A DNA stretch of 64,000 bases, from contig CM074147.1 of the NCBI GenBank assembly GCA_037178625.1, forward strand, positions 310,001-374,000, given 5' to 3'. Below are positions 45,056-55,975 of the stretch, in pieces. The DNA is from Skeletonema tropicum (lineage: Eukaryota > Bacillariophyta > Thalassiosirophyceae > Thalassiosirales > Thalassiosiraceae). The translations under genes were made by a program, and so were the position numbers. The stretch's first letter is position 1, and every line of letters begins with the position of its first letter. The notes under the pieces were generated by a model. That model worked only from the letters and a program-made list of their open reading frames with translations. It ran no database searches and was not told where the DNA came from.

Positions 45056-47470
45056 TTCCTTCGGAGCACGATAAATCGGCCTCCCAAAATTTTTTTGAAA
45101 GCTAGGCCTGTACTCCACACGTAAACTGTCTAATAAAATAAAAAATTATTTAGAATATGTTTTTGACCTCCAGTGTGGCTGATTCAAATTTCAAATCTGC
45201 ACTTGTCAAAAAGACGATGACAACAAACCGTTACTACAGCCGAAACATGCTGCCTCTTTCATCGATACCATCCGTAGTGACCGTCGGCGCCCTTCTGACG
45301 ATCGAAGGGGAGAGGAGATACAATTGCCCTGACCGTTGGCGGCCGCCTTGAAAAAAACGTTCATCCACGGCGTATCCAGAGTAGTAATCCTCTTGTCACC
45401 TCCGCACGTCGTCGGGGAAATATTAATGATGATGCTGCAACAGGACCATCTCTACTGTCTCACAATTATATTCGGCCTCAGGGTGAGCGGCTACCATCTC
45501 CAAATAATACAGTTGGTGCCGATGCAACGACCGTTGCTGCAAACGATAGCAACTTTTCATTACTGACAACTTATCAAGTCATCCAACAATGTTCTGGTTG
45601 GGACCCAAAATACAGCAACAAACCACACCCACTTATTTCTATGTTGGAGTGGGGCAAGAAAAAGCAACCGTGTGGTTGGGCGAGATGGCATGACGCTCGT
45701 TGGCGGGATAACGGCACCAAACGTGATGTGTCAGGACAACTCACCGCAGATCAGAATATTCTCCTTGTCAACATGAAGAAGGAGACAGATAAATATGGAA
45801 TCCTAACAGAGCTGGCTAAGAGTAGGGGGGTCAAAGGCATGGGTCCCAATGCCTTGTTGCAACATGCATTTGGTGTTGGGAAGACGAAGGTAAAAGAGTG
45901 CATCTTGAAGTTCACCACAAAAACAACACTGATAAGTTGCTTGTCATTTGTGTTGTTGGCTTCGCACCGACAAATAATGACATGAGGAGCGGTGGCACAG
46001 GGCACAAGATCTTGATGACTCGATGCGGCGGGATGGTAAAAGCACAGAAGGACTCGTACAAGCGTGTGTACAATGAGGATGGGACGTACAATTATCCACA
46101 TATTGCAGAGAATATGCTTCGCAAGAAAGGAGAGTACTACTTTGAAAACTGGGAGATCTGTGGAAGTCGGAGTGAGAAGGGTGGGGAGAAGAAGTTTAAT
46201 TTGGCGAAATGGGTACGGAATGAATACACGCCGGCGTTGCATGAGCTTGCTCAGAAGATTGAAGTGGAGACTGGAAAAAGAGTCGTGATCAGAGATGGAT
46301 GGGACAATGCAACACCACACGTGGAGAAGGGACTTCGGACGGAGATCAAACAGAGAAACGATGAAAGGGGGTGGCTATGGAAAGTGCAGCCGCCGAACAG
46401 TCCTCTTACAAATGCGTGCGATGCTGGCCTCTTCCCCTCTCTCGCAAAGATTGTCACTGCTATGCAAGGACTCAACAACCGCGGCCTTTACTTGCCAACT
46501 GAAAAGCTATGGGAACTACTTCAGAAAGGTTGGGATCAGTATCCAGTGGAGAAGATCGCTCGGTTGTTCATCCATCAGACGCAAATAGCGGCAGCTATCC
46601 TTGAGTGCAATGGAGGAGACGACTTTGTTAAGGAGAAGAATGGACTGAGCTATGGTGTCAGGAAGGTAACCCAGCCACTGATGGAAGATGATGAAAATTA
46701 CACGCCCAATCTGGCGACAATGGAAGCTCCAAGTCGGAAGGTGGTCGGTGTCAAGGTGTGCGAGGTGATTGAAGGAGTCGATATAGACAAGATGAAGAAG
46801 CTAAAGTACGATCTTCCAAATGTTGATGATTACGACATCAGTGAATATCTTGACTTTGATGAGCTACAAATCATTGCAGGTGACGTTGATGACACAGACT
46901 ACGACAACTTCACCGATGAAGAGAAGGAGAGGTACAACAAGTTTGGTAAGGCTTTTGAAGACATGAGTGCAATTGAGTATCCGACCAATGACGAATAATT
47001 CTATACACGGAAAAATAGGAATAAATAAATAATCGATATAGATTTACGAAGAAATCACATCTATTATCATCGTGTATCTGAACTCTGAAGGAGTAATCAG
47101 AAGTAGAGGCACTTCATCGGTCAGCGCTGCACGCACAAAGTTATGCGAATTAAGGAGGCAAAAACTTTATTTCATAAACCGACAACACAATATGCTCTGC
47201 TGCTGTAGTCCGCTGACAGAAGGTACCTTTGGTTTGGAGTCGGCAACAACTCTGGGGCTGTCAATGAAGGCCCTATTGGGCCTGTCGATCATGGTGAGTA
47301 CAGCGAGGTGCCGGGTGCTGATGGAGGAGTTCTCATCCACACTCAAGGCCTCGTCAGTTTAAAATACATGTTTTTTAAGTTAGTATGGAAAATATGTGAC
47401 CTACAGTGAACATGCGCGCCTAGCTTTAAATTTTTTTTTGGGAAGCCGATTTATCCCGCACCGAAGTAAG
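45056..47470 (+). mobile_element. Mariner-like element, TA target, about 50-bp TIRs
   Basis: The ends are imperfect inverted repeats of about 50 bp: 45056 to about 45107 and about 47418 to 47470. They share GATAAATCGG, CTTCCTTCGG or CTTACTTCGG at the tip, and AAAGCTAGGC inside. TA lies at 45054-45055 and 47471-47472. The tip CTTCCTTCGG resembles the CTCCCTCCGT ends of plant mariner-like elements. The interior holds one broken transposase gene. Confidence 0.8.
45641..46998 (+). pseudogene. Mariner-like transposase missing first catalytic block
   Basis: The N-terminal helix-turn-helix region (45641 to about 45895: LTELAKSRGVKGMGPNALLQHAFGVGK) is in one frame. The rest (about 45898-46998) is in another. 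Recognisable are KLLVICVVGFAP, the second Asp in RDGWDNATPH, and the final block QPPNSPLTNACDAGLF, where the third acid is Asp with 38 residues between. The expected DEKWF-type block with the first Asp, normally between these parts, is absent, which points to an internal deletion at about 45890-45900. The C-terminus is long and acidic. Not catalytically competent as it stands. Confidence 0.75.
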
Positions 47471-47472
47471 TA

Positions 47473-47746
47473 GATTATGTAAGTCACTACATAGTCACTA
47501 CCTACTCCAGAACAGATGCAGAGGTGGTACAATATGATGAACTCATAAAGAAGTAATTCACGAAAATAGTTGCGCATATAACCAATTTATATTCAATCAA
47601 TCGTCACGTCATTGTTGTAGCTCTCTCTGTTCGTCTGTTGCGATACTTTACTCCGGCTCCCTCCAACTCCGGTGTTCTCCATCTACAGCTCCATCAGTCT
47701 TTTGATTATTTCGCGAGAGAATGAGAATATCTAGGAAAAGCAGCAT
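47473..47746. other. Intergenic, nothing recognised
   Basis: Short stretch between the mariner-type element and the SINE. No gene is seen. Confidence 0.5.
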
Positions 47747-47762
47747 TGTCTTTCACATTCTA
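47747..47762. repeat. SINE target-site duplication, left copy
   Basis: TGTCTTTCACATTCTA, identical to 48089-48104. It adjoins the A-run that is the element's T-tail on the minus strand. Confidence 0.9.
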
Positions 47763-48088
47763 AAAAAAAAAAAAAAAATTAACGGAAATCTTAAAGTACG
47801 TCATGGTTGGCCCTCCAGGGGCGAAATTATCTACAATTATCTAGAGCAATGTCACAAGTTACTACCCTTCGAGTGTAATTAAGCAAATAACCAACAGTTT
47901 TTCCATCACCCCGGAATTAGCAAAGAGGCAGTGATATGAAATTCCAAACCAAGTAATGGTCTTTTTTCCCAGATCGCACTCCGAGCTGCGACACCTCAAA
48001 CAGCCAGGATTTGGCACGGGGGAGACTCGAACCCAAGACCCCGAACCAGAAGAGAGGCGGTGATACCACTACACCACACCACCTCCAG
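47763..48088 (-). mobile_element. tRNA-derived SINE with poly(T) tail
   Basis: Read on the minus strand from 48088, the head is tRNA-like. It has an A box TGGTGTAGTGG (48076-48066) and a B box GGTTCGAGTCT (48033-48023), set as in RNA polymerase III promoters. About 250 bp of unrelated body follow, and the element ends in a run of about 16 T (47763-47778). A perfect 16-bp direct duplication flanks it. Size, promoter boxes, tail and duplication define a SINE moved by LINE-type machinery. A T-tail rather than an A-tail recalls the plant Au-type SINEs. The stem pairings of a functional tRNA are poor. Confidence 0.85.
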
Positions 48089-48104
48089 TGTCTTTCACAT
48101 TCTA
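48089..48104. repeat. SINE target-site duplication, right copy
   Basis: TGTCTTTCACATTCTA, second copy. The 700 bp to the next gene hold nothing recognised. Confidence 0.9.
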
Positions 48105-48832
48105 GCTTTCCTAGTTGCACTATATTCATCACGTTCGCGAGAGGGCTTGTCTCCAGCCAGTTCAATATCAATCACAAAGACATATATTCCTTTGCGTGAT
48201 TTTACAATTTGGGGGATGGAGCCACTACGATGCACTTTGCGCAGCAATGATCTGCCCGCTGGACAATGCTGTGCATGCGTGGGACTTGAGAATGGCACAA
48301 GCGACGAAGGAATGTGATCTACAATATATGTACTTACTCCCTGCCATGTCTTGCTGACGGACAGCAATTGTCATCTTGCTTGTTATTATATTATATCCAA
48401 GCTTCTTCAGAAGGCTAGAGTTATACCCGTCCTCGGAGCGGTTCTAGTCCCGTATATTCGTGACTCACCTTTGGAAACGACGATTAGCGTGCTTATCCAA
48501 AATGGGTGTTTATGTTGTTATTTATATCCATATCATACTTTTTTTTGGAGGCAGCTGGTACTAAGTACGGCCAGCGTCCAGCGATATTAGGAGTAAGTAA
48601 GAAGCTTGTTCCCGCCGCCGCACGCACAATATATGTATGTACATACGAGTTTTACGAACCAATGTCTCGATACCGCTTTGACCGTCAACCTGCGAAAAGC
48701 AAAGCCGACCCTGCCAAAAGAAAGAAATCGCTCAATCACTTTTACCTCTCCACCCGTATATGTACCCGCTCCCCGCTCCGTCACGTCACACACACCACAC
48801 ACTATGAACACACCACAAAACAGACGGAAACA

Positions 48833-49711
48833 ATGGCAATGGTGCCAGCGGCTGCTATCACATTGGCCACACATGCCGTTGGAAATGCAATCCTCCTACA
48901 TTACATGTTCTATCCTTTGCTGGAGCATGATTCCGTCGTCATGGTGAGTTTGAATAACTATAACAGCAGAGAGTGATTCCGACGCAATTTTATTTTCTGC
49001 GAACAAACCTCATCGACAATCTTTTTGAATCTCTCTCTCTCTCTGTTGACATCATAGGCACACATGGACCCCAGCGTTATCATCGAGACTGAAATTCCGC
49101 TGGATCACCTAATTTATTTTGTAGCTCTATCATGCTTACTTTCCACTGTCATCATCTGGGGGTGTCAACAGGTGATCCCAACAAGAAATAATGAAATTCA
49201 TGAACAATCTCACAAATATTTGAGCCTCGTTAACAATATCATATTAATTGGGTCGGCGACAATATTTGTACAGTGCTCGTTCGTTCTATGCGGGATTAAT
49301 TTTATGCATCTACCAGTTCATACATTTCTATCGGCAATGTATGTGGCGACGAGCACGGTGATGCCAATAACTCTGTCGGCGGCATGCAGTGAAGTATCTC
49401 AACACGACAAATCTAAAATCAGTTATAAAGAACTGGCTGCATATCTGTTTGGTCCAATATCAGTCAATATGAATCAATCTATTCAACAGAAGCAAGAGAG
49501 GCCGCAAGAACAACACAATATCAATCAAGTACAAAGAATGCATCAATGCTCCACCCTCGGAACTTTAGTTGGCATTTGTGCTTGTGCCATCTTTCGGGTA
49601 CTGGACCACGGGATGCAGTTACAACGATATCCAATGCCACTTATTGTTGGTGCTGCTGCAGGAAGGGTTTGTGGGACTTTGATGGCAGTTTTGGTGACTG
49701 CGGCATCATAA
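48833..49711 (+). CDS. PIG-F-like GPI-anchor synthesis membrane protein
   Basis: Exon 1 (48833-48943) and exon 2 (49058-49711) flank a 114-bp GTGAGT..CATAG intron with a CT-repeat tract, giving 254 residues. Several hydrophobic segments are visible (AITLATHAVGNAILLHY, LIYFVALSCLLSTVIIWG, VNNIILIGSATIFVQCSF). The C-terminal pattern LGTLVGICACAIFRVLDHG, then QRYPMPLIVGAAAGRVCG, follows PIG-F, where GxWxGA..LDW..xWQ.yP...Ga..G is typical. PIG-F with PIG-O/PIG-G adds ethanolamine phosphate to GPI in the ER. The assignment rests on the last 60 residues and membrane topology. Length is close to that of known members. Confidence 0.55.
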
Positions 49712-50097
49712 AATTAGAAACTGTGGAAGTGTAACCTCTTTCGCTGAGGATTCCTTACTGCTTGACTCTGCTGTGGGTTTAGGATTCATATTATTTGACT
49801 CACACATGACGTGTTAGCGATTATATTTTTGTAGTTTGATTCACACGAACGAAAAGGGAATAGCAGCTCTGAATACAGTCGCATAATATTGTGTAGAGTG
49901 GTTTTGTTGGAATTTGATTATTACTAGAGAAGAACTTCATACTTATCTGAGCATGACCAGAAGATTCTGTCTAAGCTATCGTTAATTTACACTATAAAAT
50001 CAAATTTACACTATGAAATGAAAATTGTCAAAATTTACACTATAAAATCAAAATTGTCTATAATATTCTGCGCTGCAGCCTTGAGGAAAATAGACCT
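49712..50097. other. Intergenic with short AT-rich direct repeats
   Basis: TTTACACTATAAAATCAAA-like sequence recurs three times at about 49985-50055. No gene is seen. Confidence 0.5.
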
Positions 50098-50580
50098 TTA
50101 GATGGATTCACGGTGAAGCTTGCCAAGCTGCCGTGCTCTGAAGGCAGTCCTTCTCGTCTCAACTATTGAAGCAATTGCGATATCATCCCATCCACATGTG
50201 TCAGATGCATACATTGCTTGCCTCGCTTGTTCTTGGAGGACCGCATGGATGCATCGTCTTCTGCATGTTATAACTTCGTGACAAGTCGCTGGAGTGAGGA
50301 GATGCTCTATGCCAACCAGGCAGACATGGACAGCTCCAGAGGCAGAGTATTTAACAGGAACTCCAGCTGAGGCCATCGCTCGAACTTTAAACATGGATTT
50401 CTTTATGGCAAGCTTCATTCGAGAATAGTCGGACTTGTTGTACCAGAGATCGTGCCGATCAACGTTTTCGTTGTTCTCGTGACGGGCAACAATGTGAATC
50501 TCTGTCATTTCGGCAAACTGCACCGATCTTCTGGATCGGTTCCGGTGAGTGGGGAAGTCTACGATGAGCTGGTCGACCAT
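50098..50580 (-). CDS. Diatom-type small family protein, member A
   Basis: The ATG at 50580 gives 160 residues; an in-frame ATG 25 codons upstream seems less likely. The pattern is RSVQFAEMTEIHIV, then DLWYNKSDYSRMKLAIKKS, then LVGIEHLLT, then HAVLQEQARQA and a final helix TRRTAFRARQLGKLHRES. I recognise this layout (V.F, WY...DY, GlEH, EQ.RQ) as a multi-copy family of unknown function seen chiefly in diatoms. A second, longer member lies 3.3 kb away at 53841. No catalytic motif is evident. Confidence 0.7.
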   Translation of the reverse strand: MVDQLIVDFPTHRNRSRRSVQFAEMTEIHIVARHENNENVDRHDLWYNKSDYSRMKLAIKKSMFKVRAMASAGVPVKYSASGAVHVCLVGIEHLLTPATCHEVITCRRRCIHAVLQEQARQAMYASDTCGWDDIAIASIVETRRTAFRARQLGKLHRESI

Positions 50581-50768
50581 TGTTGGAAGGTGTTGTGTAT
50601 TGAACGCAAAAAAGAATGAGATGTAGATAAGTAGATGCCTTGATCGACTCAACACAACTGTTGTGGTTGTAGGTACAATACTTCTTATCTAACGGAGAGA
50701 ATGAACGGTTGAAATTGATTCACCTCTTTTTGACACCAGTGTCATTGCCACGACCAAACCTGATCACT

Positions 50769-50823
50769 GATCACGATTAGGATCACGATTAGGATCACGA
50801 TTAGGAAAAACTAACCCTAACCC
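50769..50823. repeat. Three 12-bp repeats next to a telomere-like run
   Basis: GATCACGATTAG occurs three times in a row (50769-50804), followed by CTAACCCTAACCC at 50811-50823. Confidence 0.8.
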
Positions 50824-53800
50824 AACTACAACCTAAAGATCACCTACCGGTTAGTCTGTCGGAGCCTTTGATTCAATGGAATCCATTGAATTAAATGGCT
50901 TCTAGAGGCACCCCTAGCTCAGCCAAATTTGGTGATAGAACCGCAAGTAAGAGTTCCTACATATAGTCCACGAGCAGCACAGTACACTCCTTTTTTGTTT
51001 ACGTTTATAGGGTCAACCTAAGCAAAGTTATCATCATTCAAAGTGGACGGATTGATTTTTTTCAGTGTAATCGGAAGGAAATCGGAATTCAATTTTTGCA
51101 GTCGCTGAAATGATGCACGTAGGAATTCGTGGATTTTGTACTGGACACTTTTTTGTGCAACTTTTTCATAACCACCATGGCAGCGATTTAAATAGTGCTC
51201 CATTGATGCCATAGTATCCGATGATACCAACGCTCCCACCCCCCAAGAGGTCGTCCACAGCATCTACCTCACCTGTCGAACGGATCAGCGCTCGGGGTCC
51301 TTACTCCCATAGGCCGAAGACCTCCGTATTGTCTCACCAATCAAAGAGTGCGAAATGGCAAAAAACACCCACATCAATGAGGTGGGGGCAGCCAAAGGAT
51401 GTTATTAATAAAGGCAGATGGCCCATTACATGGTCTAGACTTAATCTACCACTCATACCGTACATGCGACGTAGGGAATTTCACTTGTGATGACGACTTT
51501 CGAGTGCAAATAGCATGATCCTATTGGTGTGATGTGTCTTGGGTTTTGCGGATCAGGGAACAGACACACATTTCGCCAGGGCAGGGTCTTCATATCGACC
51601 CCAACAACCATCCAACGCCCGAAACCATGAATAAGGACTATTATTTTGATGTTGTTGGTGTTATTTCGATTAAATCATCGTCAATAATGGGTTTGAGGCA
51701 GTCGACATGTCAAGAATTCTCATCCAATAATTTCGATGCAGCCGTTGAGTGTTGATACGTTACAATAGGTTCGAATTCACGGACAAACAATAGCACCATC
51801 GGATTCTACGTTAAAAACTGGTCTAGTGAGCATATCGGATGTTTCATCAGATGACTACTGCACCCCAAAAGGCCATGTGTTATGTCGAATATTTTTGACT
51901 CTTCACCGCAACTTTACTTGTCTTCAATCCATTAAATGAAGACCTGTGAGTCGACTTATTGCTCGAAACAAAACGGGAGGCACTTCACATATACCTCTAG
52001 GCGATCACTCTACCCTCATATTATTATAGAAGATGCTTTAAAAGCAATGTAATAGGTCACTAACCAGCCATTGAATTCAATGATGATTTTTTTGAAATTT
52101 TTCGTATGTGGCGGGAGCGTATTTGTGTTGCAATAACGTTGAGTACGCCCCATAGACCCATATACCGTTGAAATCCTCGTTAAATTTGTAGTTCGGCTGT
52201 AGTCTTAGATTTAGCGTATTTTGTATTTTTGGCGAAATATGCGTACGTACATGTGCCATTGAATTCAATGGATCGCGCCACAAAGTAACCGCTACATATA
52301 TGGAAATACCAAAAGGGCTGTATGTCGAGTTTCACGTTTCACCGAAATCAATAAAACGCGACCGCAACATAAAAGGTTAACCAACTAGAGACCATTGATA
52401 GTCGACTAAGTTGGTTAACCTTATCACCGCAAAACGCAACTTGAAAGAACACTACAATATCTTGTTATCTTGTCTCGAGTAAGTAGGGTTATCGGCTAAA
52501 GCTGTGAGGAAAAAAAAAAAAAAAAGAGGAATGAGTTCAAATTCAAAGGTATATAAGTACTTCAGATAGCGGAGATTTCAACGTGACTAACGGCCGCTGC
52601 ATGCTGCTCATCGCCATCCCCACTGCCTTTCTTTTCCATCCGGCTACCGCGCAAAAAAAATGCGAATAGTAACAAACACTAACAAAAAGCAGCAAACAAC
52701 CATGTCAGTACCTCCACTATAGCAGGCACAAAAATAGACCTTCGACAAAAACGGCGATTGAGGATGCCAAACTGAAGTCTATCCGAATATGATTATTCCT
52801 TAATTGAACAATTTATATCTATTACTAGTGGAGATAACATAGTAGCGATTTCGTCATTTTTACCATGTAAAAATCACTAACAAAAATCGCCTCCTGACGC
52901 CACATGTCCAATGTTGCGCAACTACTGCATGGCGAATATAGTAGTTGAAATGCTGACCAGTGGCTCTATAGAAAGCTAATAATATGGGCTGTCATATAAT
53001 GGCTGGTTGATGGTGTTACAATCCTACCATGACTCTTTATCAGGCTGTGGAGTAGGTTTGTTGACATGGTTGTTGGGAGTGAGTAGTTTTGTGGGGAGTT
53101 TTGTGTGAGGTTCGCTAGTAAAAATGGTGGATTCACGAGTTCCAACTCGGGACCTAAATGCGAACGCATTTTTTTCGGGCGGTAGCCGGGTTGAGGAGAT
53201 GCCCGAATATGGTTTTATGTGCACACTTCTATGTGGGATAGGCCTTAGATCTTTCATGTGCCTTGGGCCTTACTTAGGGCCGTCTTCGTTGAGCTTGAAC
53301 TTACTCGTAGTTCAAGTATCTCAGATTACGACCAGCTCGAGGAAGGTTTTGCTCACACACTTCTCAAATCTCAAATACATAACAAAAGTAGCCTCATTGA
53401 TGTTGGCTCTCAGTTTCTGGCGCATCCTCAAGAATTCTCACGATCAAAAATGCTATGCCTAAAGCATTCGCTCACAAGTCACAAGCCGCAAATCACAACA
53501 ACCCAAGGCACAATGGAAATCGTACTTACCCCATCGCTCCTTCTCGTCAGGGATAAAGGATACTATATCCCATAATCTTACGTCAAAGCGAAGAGTGCCC
53601 AGCAACATTGGTTACTGGAGTAGGCCTTTGCGCTCACTCGCAAGTTAAGATGTAATATAGTGTTGGTCGAAGTAGCCTGGGCTACTTGAAGTAGGAAGTA
53701 GCCTGGGCTATGTACTCGATAAAGTTTATGCTATCCTTAGCCTTTTAGCTACCATTGCTAGTCGTGAAGCCAATCAAGCAGAGCGAATAATAGACGAGCC

Positions 53801-53840
53801 GCTGCTGTTGATATTCCTTCCTCCATTATTAGAGTTCATC
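50824..53840. other. Three-kb gene-poor stretch
   Basis: Several short frames exist but none is convincing. The best is a helical segment at about 51018-51212 on the minus strand (EHYLNRCHGGYEKVAQKS), perhaps a gene relic. The palindrome CCATTGAATTCAATGG or part of it recurs at about 50877, 52069 and 52258. A run of about 17 A lies at 52511-52525. Confidence 0.45.
52373..52422. repeat. Hairpin with 14-bp perfect arms
   Basis: AAGGTTAACCAACT (52373-52386) and its complement (52409-52422) flank a 22-bp loop. Confidence 0.8.
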
Positions 53841-54671
53841 ATGAAGTCGACACGAAGTTATCTATGTGCTCTCAGAGATTCATCCGAGCGGTCTTGCAAG
53901 AGTCGGTGCATTGTAAAGAAGACGGTGATGTTTTCATCAAAAGTTAAACTGCGCAGCTTTGCCAAAAGTCATAATCTGTGGGCTCAGTCCTCTTGGATCA
54001 CAGATGAGGAATTCTGCGCAACGAAGAAGCGAGCCAAAAACCTATCCATACTCCATCAGATCAAGACTCGCCAAGGAAAACCCACGCCTTCTAAGCGCAG
54101 TGGAATTGTCTACAACTGTCATCCCGCCCATTATGAGATCATTGGAGAGTCGTTACGAGGCATGGAACATTACACTGATGTCTCTATAGCTCGTAGGGTT
54201 GAGTGGTTTCGATCTAATGCCACCAGTTTAGTAGAAGAGCGCCAGAATCTACACAAGACAAATAGAAGCAAGCTGGCATGTATGTACAAAGAAAAAACAA
54301 AGGAAGCGATGGTGCACTCAAGGAAAATTGCCGAGGAGGATGCCAAAGCAGCAGCGGCCATACTGGCCGAAGACTTGAAGGAAGACGTCGTCAATGTAGC
54401 TCCGCCACCTCCATCACCAGCATCTCCATCGTCATCAGCTACCATACCCTTAGACTCTGCTCGGTCCCTAGCCTTCCGCCCGTCCCAGAACAAGTCGACC
54501 CTGGAACATCTGGCAACCCAGACCTCCGCTTTCCGCCAGGCTCTCCCTCCAACAATACCCATCAACCCAAATGTCCCCATCCCCACGGAACCAAATCTAT
54601 TCATCTCATCCATTACCCCGGTCGCACTTCATCTTCTGCTTGCTGATCATAAACGAAAGTCATACCACTGA
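53841..54671 (+). CDS. Diatom-type small family protein, member B
   Basis: ATG 53841 gives 276 residues. The pattern is TVMFSSKVKLRSFAKSH, then SSWITDEEFCATKKRAK, then GESLRGMEHYTDVSIARRVEW, then LVEERQNL and a long final helix with Ala/Glu repeats (KIAEEDAKAAAAILAEDLKE). These are the same landmarks in the same order as member A at 50098-50580. A Pro/Ser-rich, probably disordered tail of about 90 residues is extra. The function is unknown. The stop codon lies inside an 84-bp palindrome, so the natural 3' end may have been altered by an insertion. Confidence 0.7.
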   Translation: MKSTRSYLCALRDSSERSCKSRCIVKKTVMFSSKVKLRSFAKSHNLWAQSSWITDEEFCATKKRAKNLSILHQIKTRQGKPTPSKRSGIVYNCHPAHYEIIGESLRGMEHYTDVSIARRVEWFRSNATSLVEERQNLHKTNRSKLACMYKEKTKEAMVHSRKIAEEDAKAAAAILAEDLKEDVVNVAPPPPSPASPSSSATIPLDSARSLAFRPSQNKSTLEHLATQTSAFRQALPPTIPINPNVPIPTEPNLFISSITPVALHLLLADHKRKSYH

Positions 54672-54724
54672 GCCACTAGACGTCTAGTGGCTCAGTGGTA
54701 CGACTTTCGCACATGATCAGCAAA
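54641..54724. repeat. 84-bp loop-less palindrome over a gene's stop codon
   Basis: The centre is AGAC|GTCT between 54682 and 54683. Of 42 base pairs, 38 match, with mismatches only at positions 20 and 29-31 from the centre. The right arm reads TAGTGGCTCAGTGGTA, an A-box-like tRNA promoter sequence, and a weak B-box-like GGTTCGGTTGT follows 56 bp later. Confidence 0.9.
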
Positions 54725-55560
54725 AGTACATCAAAGAGCTCGCAGGTTCGGTTGTTGTGCCGAGTACCCTGAGCTGCCAAGGTTTGTTCCGTCTTGTTCT
54801 GCTTCTGCAGTGCATCCACAAGTAGTCTATTTCCCTTCTTGAGTGCTAGCGCAACTACCTACGTAAATGTTAGATTAACTTTGTATTTATTTACTAAATG
54901 AATGTGCAAGTATAGTAGAAGCACATTATAGCGTATCAAATATGCGTGCATAACCTAGGGGTCTCTCTCGGGAGAGTAGCAGCACAATATTTTGGATGTA
55001 GGTAGCGTTATTATGTCACACCACTAATTTATTTAAGATACTCACTAACATTGCTAGAATCCGTCTACAAAAGTATCAGTGAATTCATGAACAGGTAGGC
55101 ACGCACATACGACAAGAAACAATGCCCTTGATGAGTCCCAAGAGACCACCGCAATACCACTTACAAAGAGCTACAAAGCCATGTTAAGTCCGAAGATGAT
55201 GCAGAATGAACTGTCACAGCCTCCCCGCCAAGTACATCATGATGTGTAGAAAAAGTCCTGTGATTAAAGGAAAAAATGAATAGGCAGGTCTTGGTCATCG
55301 TCAATGACGTCATCAGTCATCGTCCGATGAATGAACACACAACTCTCGAGTGATGCACATAGCATGCTTTTCTTATTTACAACACCAGTATTTGTAGTTT
55401 ACCGTAGCACATAAATAACCAAAACCGCCCCACACACATCATCTAAATAATGAGAGGAGCTAAGTCGTTCGGTCGGTCGGTCGTTCCGTCCGGGCCCTTT
55501 GGCGTGTCCTTTGGCCTTCACGGGCATTTTCGATTCGATCGACTCTTTCTTTGATCTTGA
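54725..55560. other. Intergenic, nothing recognised
   Basis: No gene is seen. Short GTCG-rich repeats (GTCGGTCGGTCG) occur just before the minisatellite. Confidence 0.5.
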
Positions 55561-55615
55561 ACTCTTTCTTTGATCTTGATTTACCCCTTGCCCCCCCCCC
55601 CGTTTTTAGAGTTTT

Positions 55616-55975
55616 CGATTGACTCTTTCTTTGATTGGCTTAGATTTGATTGTTCAGGGGGGGACACCCCCCCTTCCCCCCCCGTGTTTAGAATTTTCGA
55701 TTGACTCTTTCTTTGATTGGCTTAGATTTGATTGTTCAGGGGGGGACACCCCCCCTTGCCCCCCGTCTTTAGAATTTTCGATTGACTCTTTCTTTGATTG
55801 GCTTAGATTTGATTGTTCAGGGGGGGACACCCCCCCTTGCCCCCCGTCTTTAGAATTTTCGATTGACTCTTTCTTTGATTGGCTTAGATTTGATTGTTCA
55901 GGGGGGGACACCCCCCCTTGCCCCCCCCGTTTTTAGAATTTTCGATTGACTCTTTGTTTGATTGGCTTAGATTTG
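55616..55975. repeat. 81-83-bp minisatellite with G7/C7 hairpins
   Basis: CGATTGACTCTTT begins at about 55616, 55698, 55779, 55860 and 55943. Each of the first four units carries GGGGGGGACACCCCCCC, a 7-bp G:C stem on a three-base loop, with further C-runs. Where the unit is 81 bp the repeat stays open on both strands, which explains long frames there; I do not regard them as proteins. It abuts a MORN relic. Confidence 0.9.

Noticed and set aside
48005..48090. tRNA gene on the minus strand
   Set aside because: A and B boxes are present, but T-arm and acceptor stems pair poorly, and a T-tail plus 16-bp duplication show a SINE.
53258..53575. 105-codon plus-strand frame
   Set aside because: No motif, two overlapping frames of similar length, and a composition like the surrounding non-coding DNA.
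55619..55936. Repetitive proteins on both strands of the minisatellite
   Set aside because: An 81-bp stop-free unit keeps frames open by arithmetic; composition is not protein-like.
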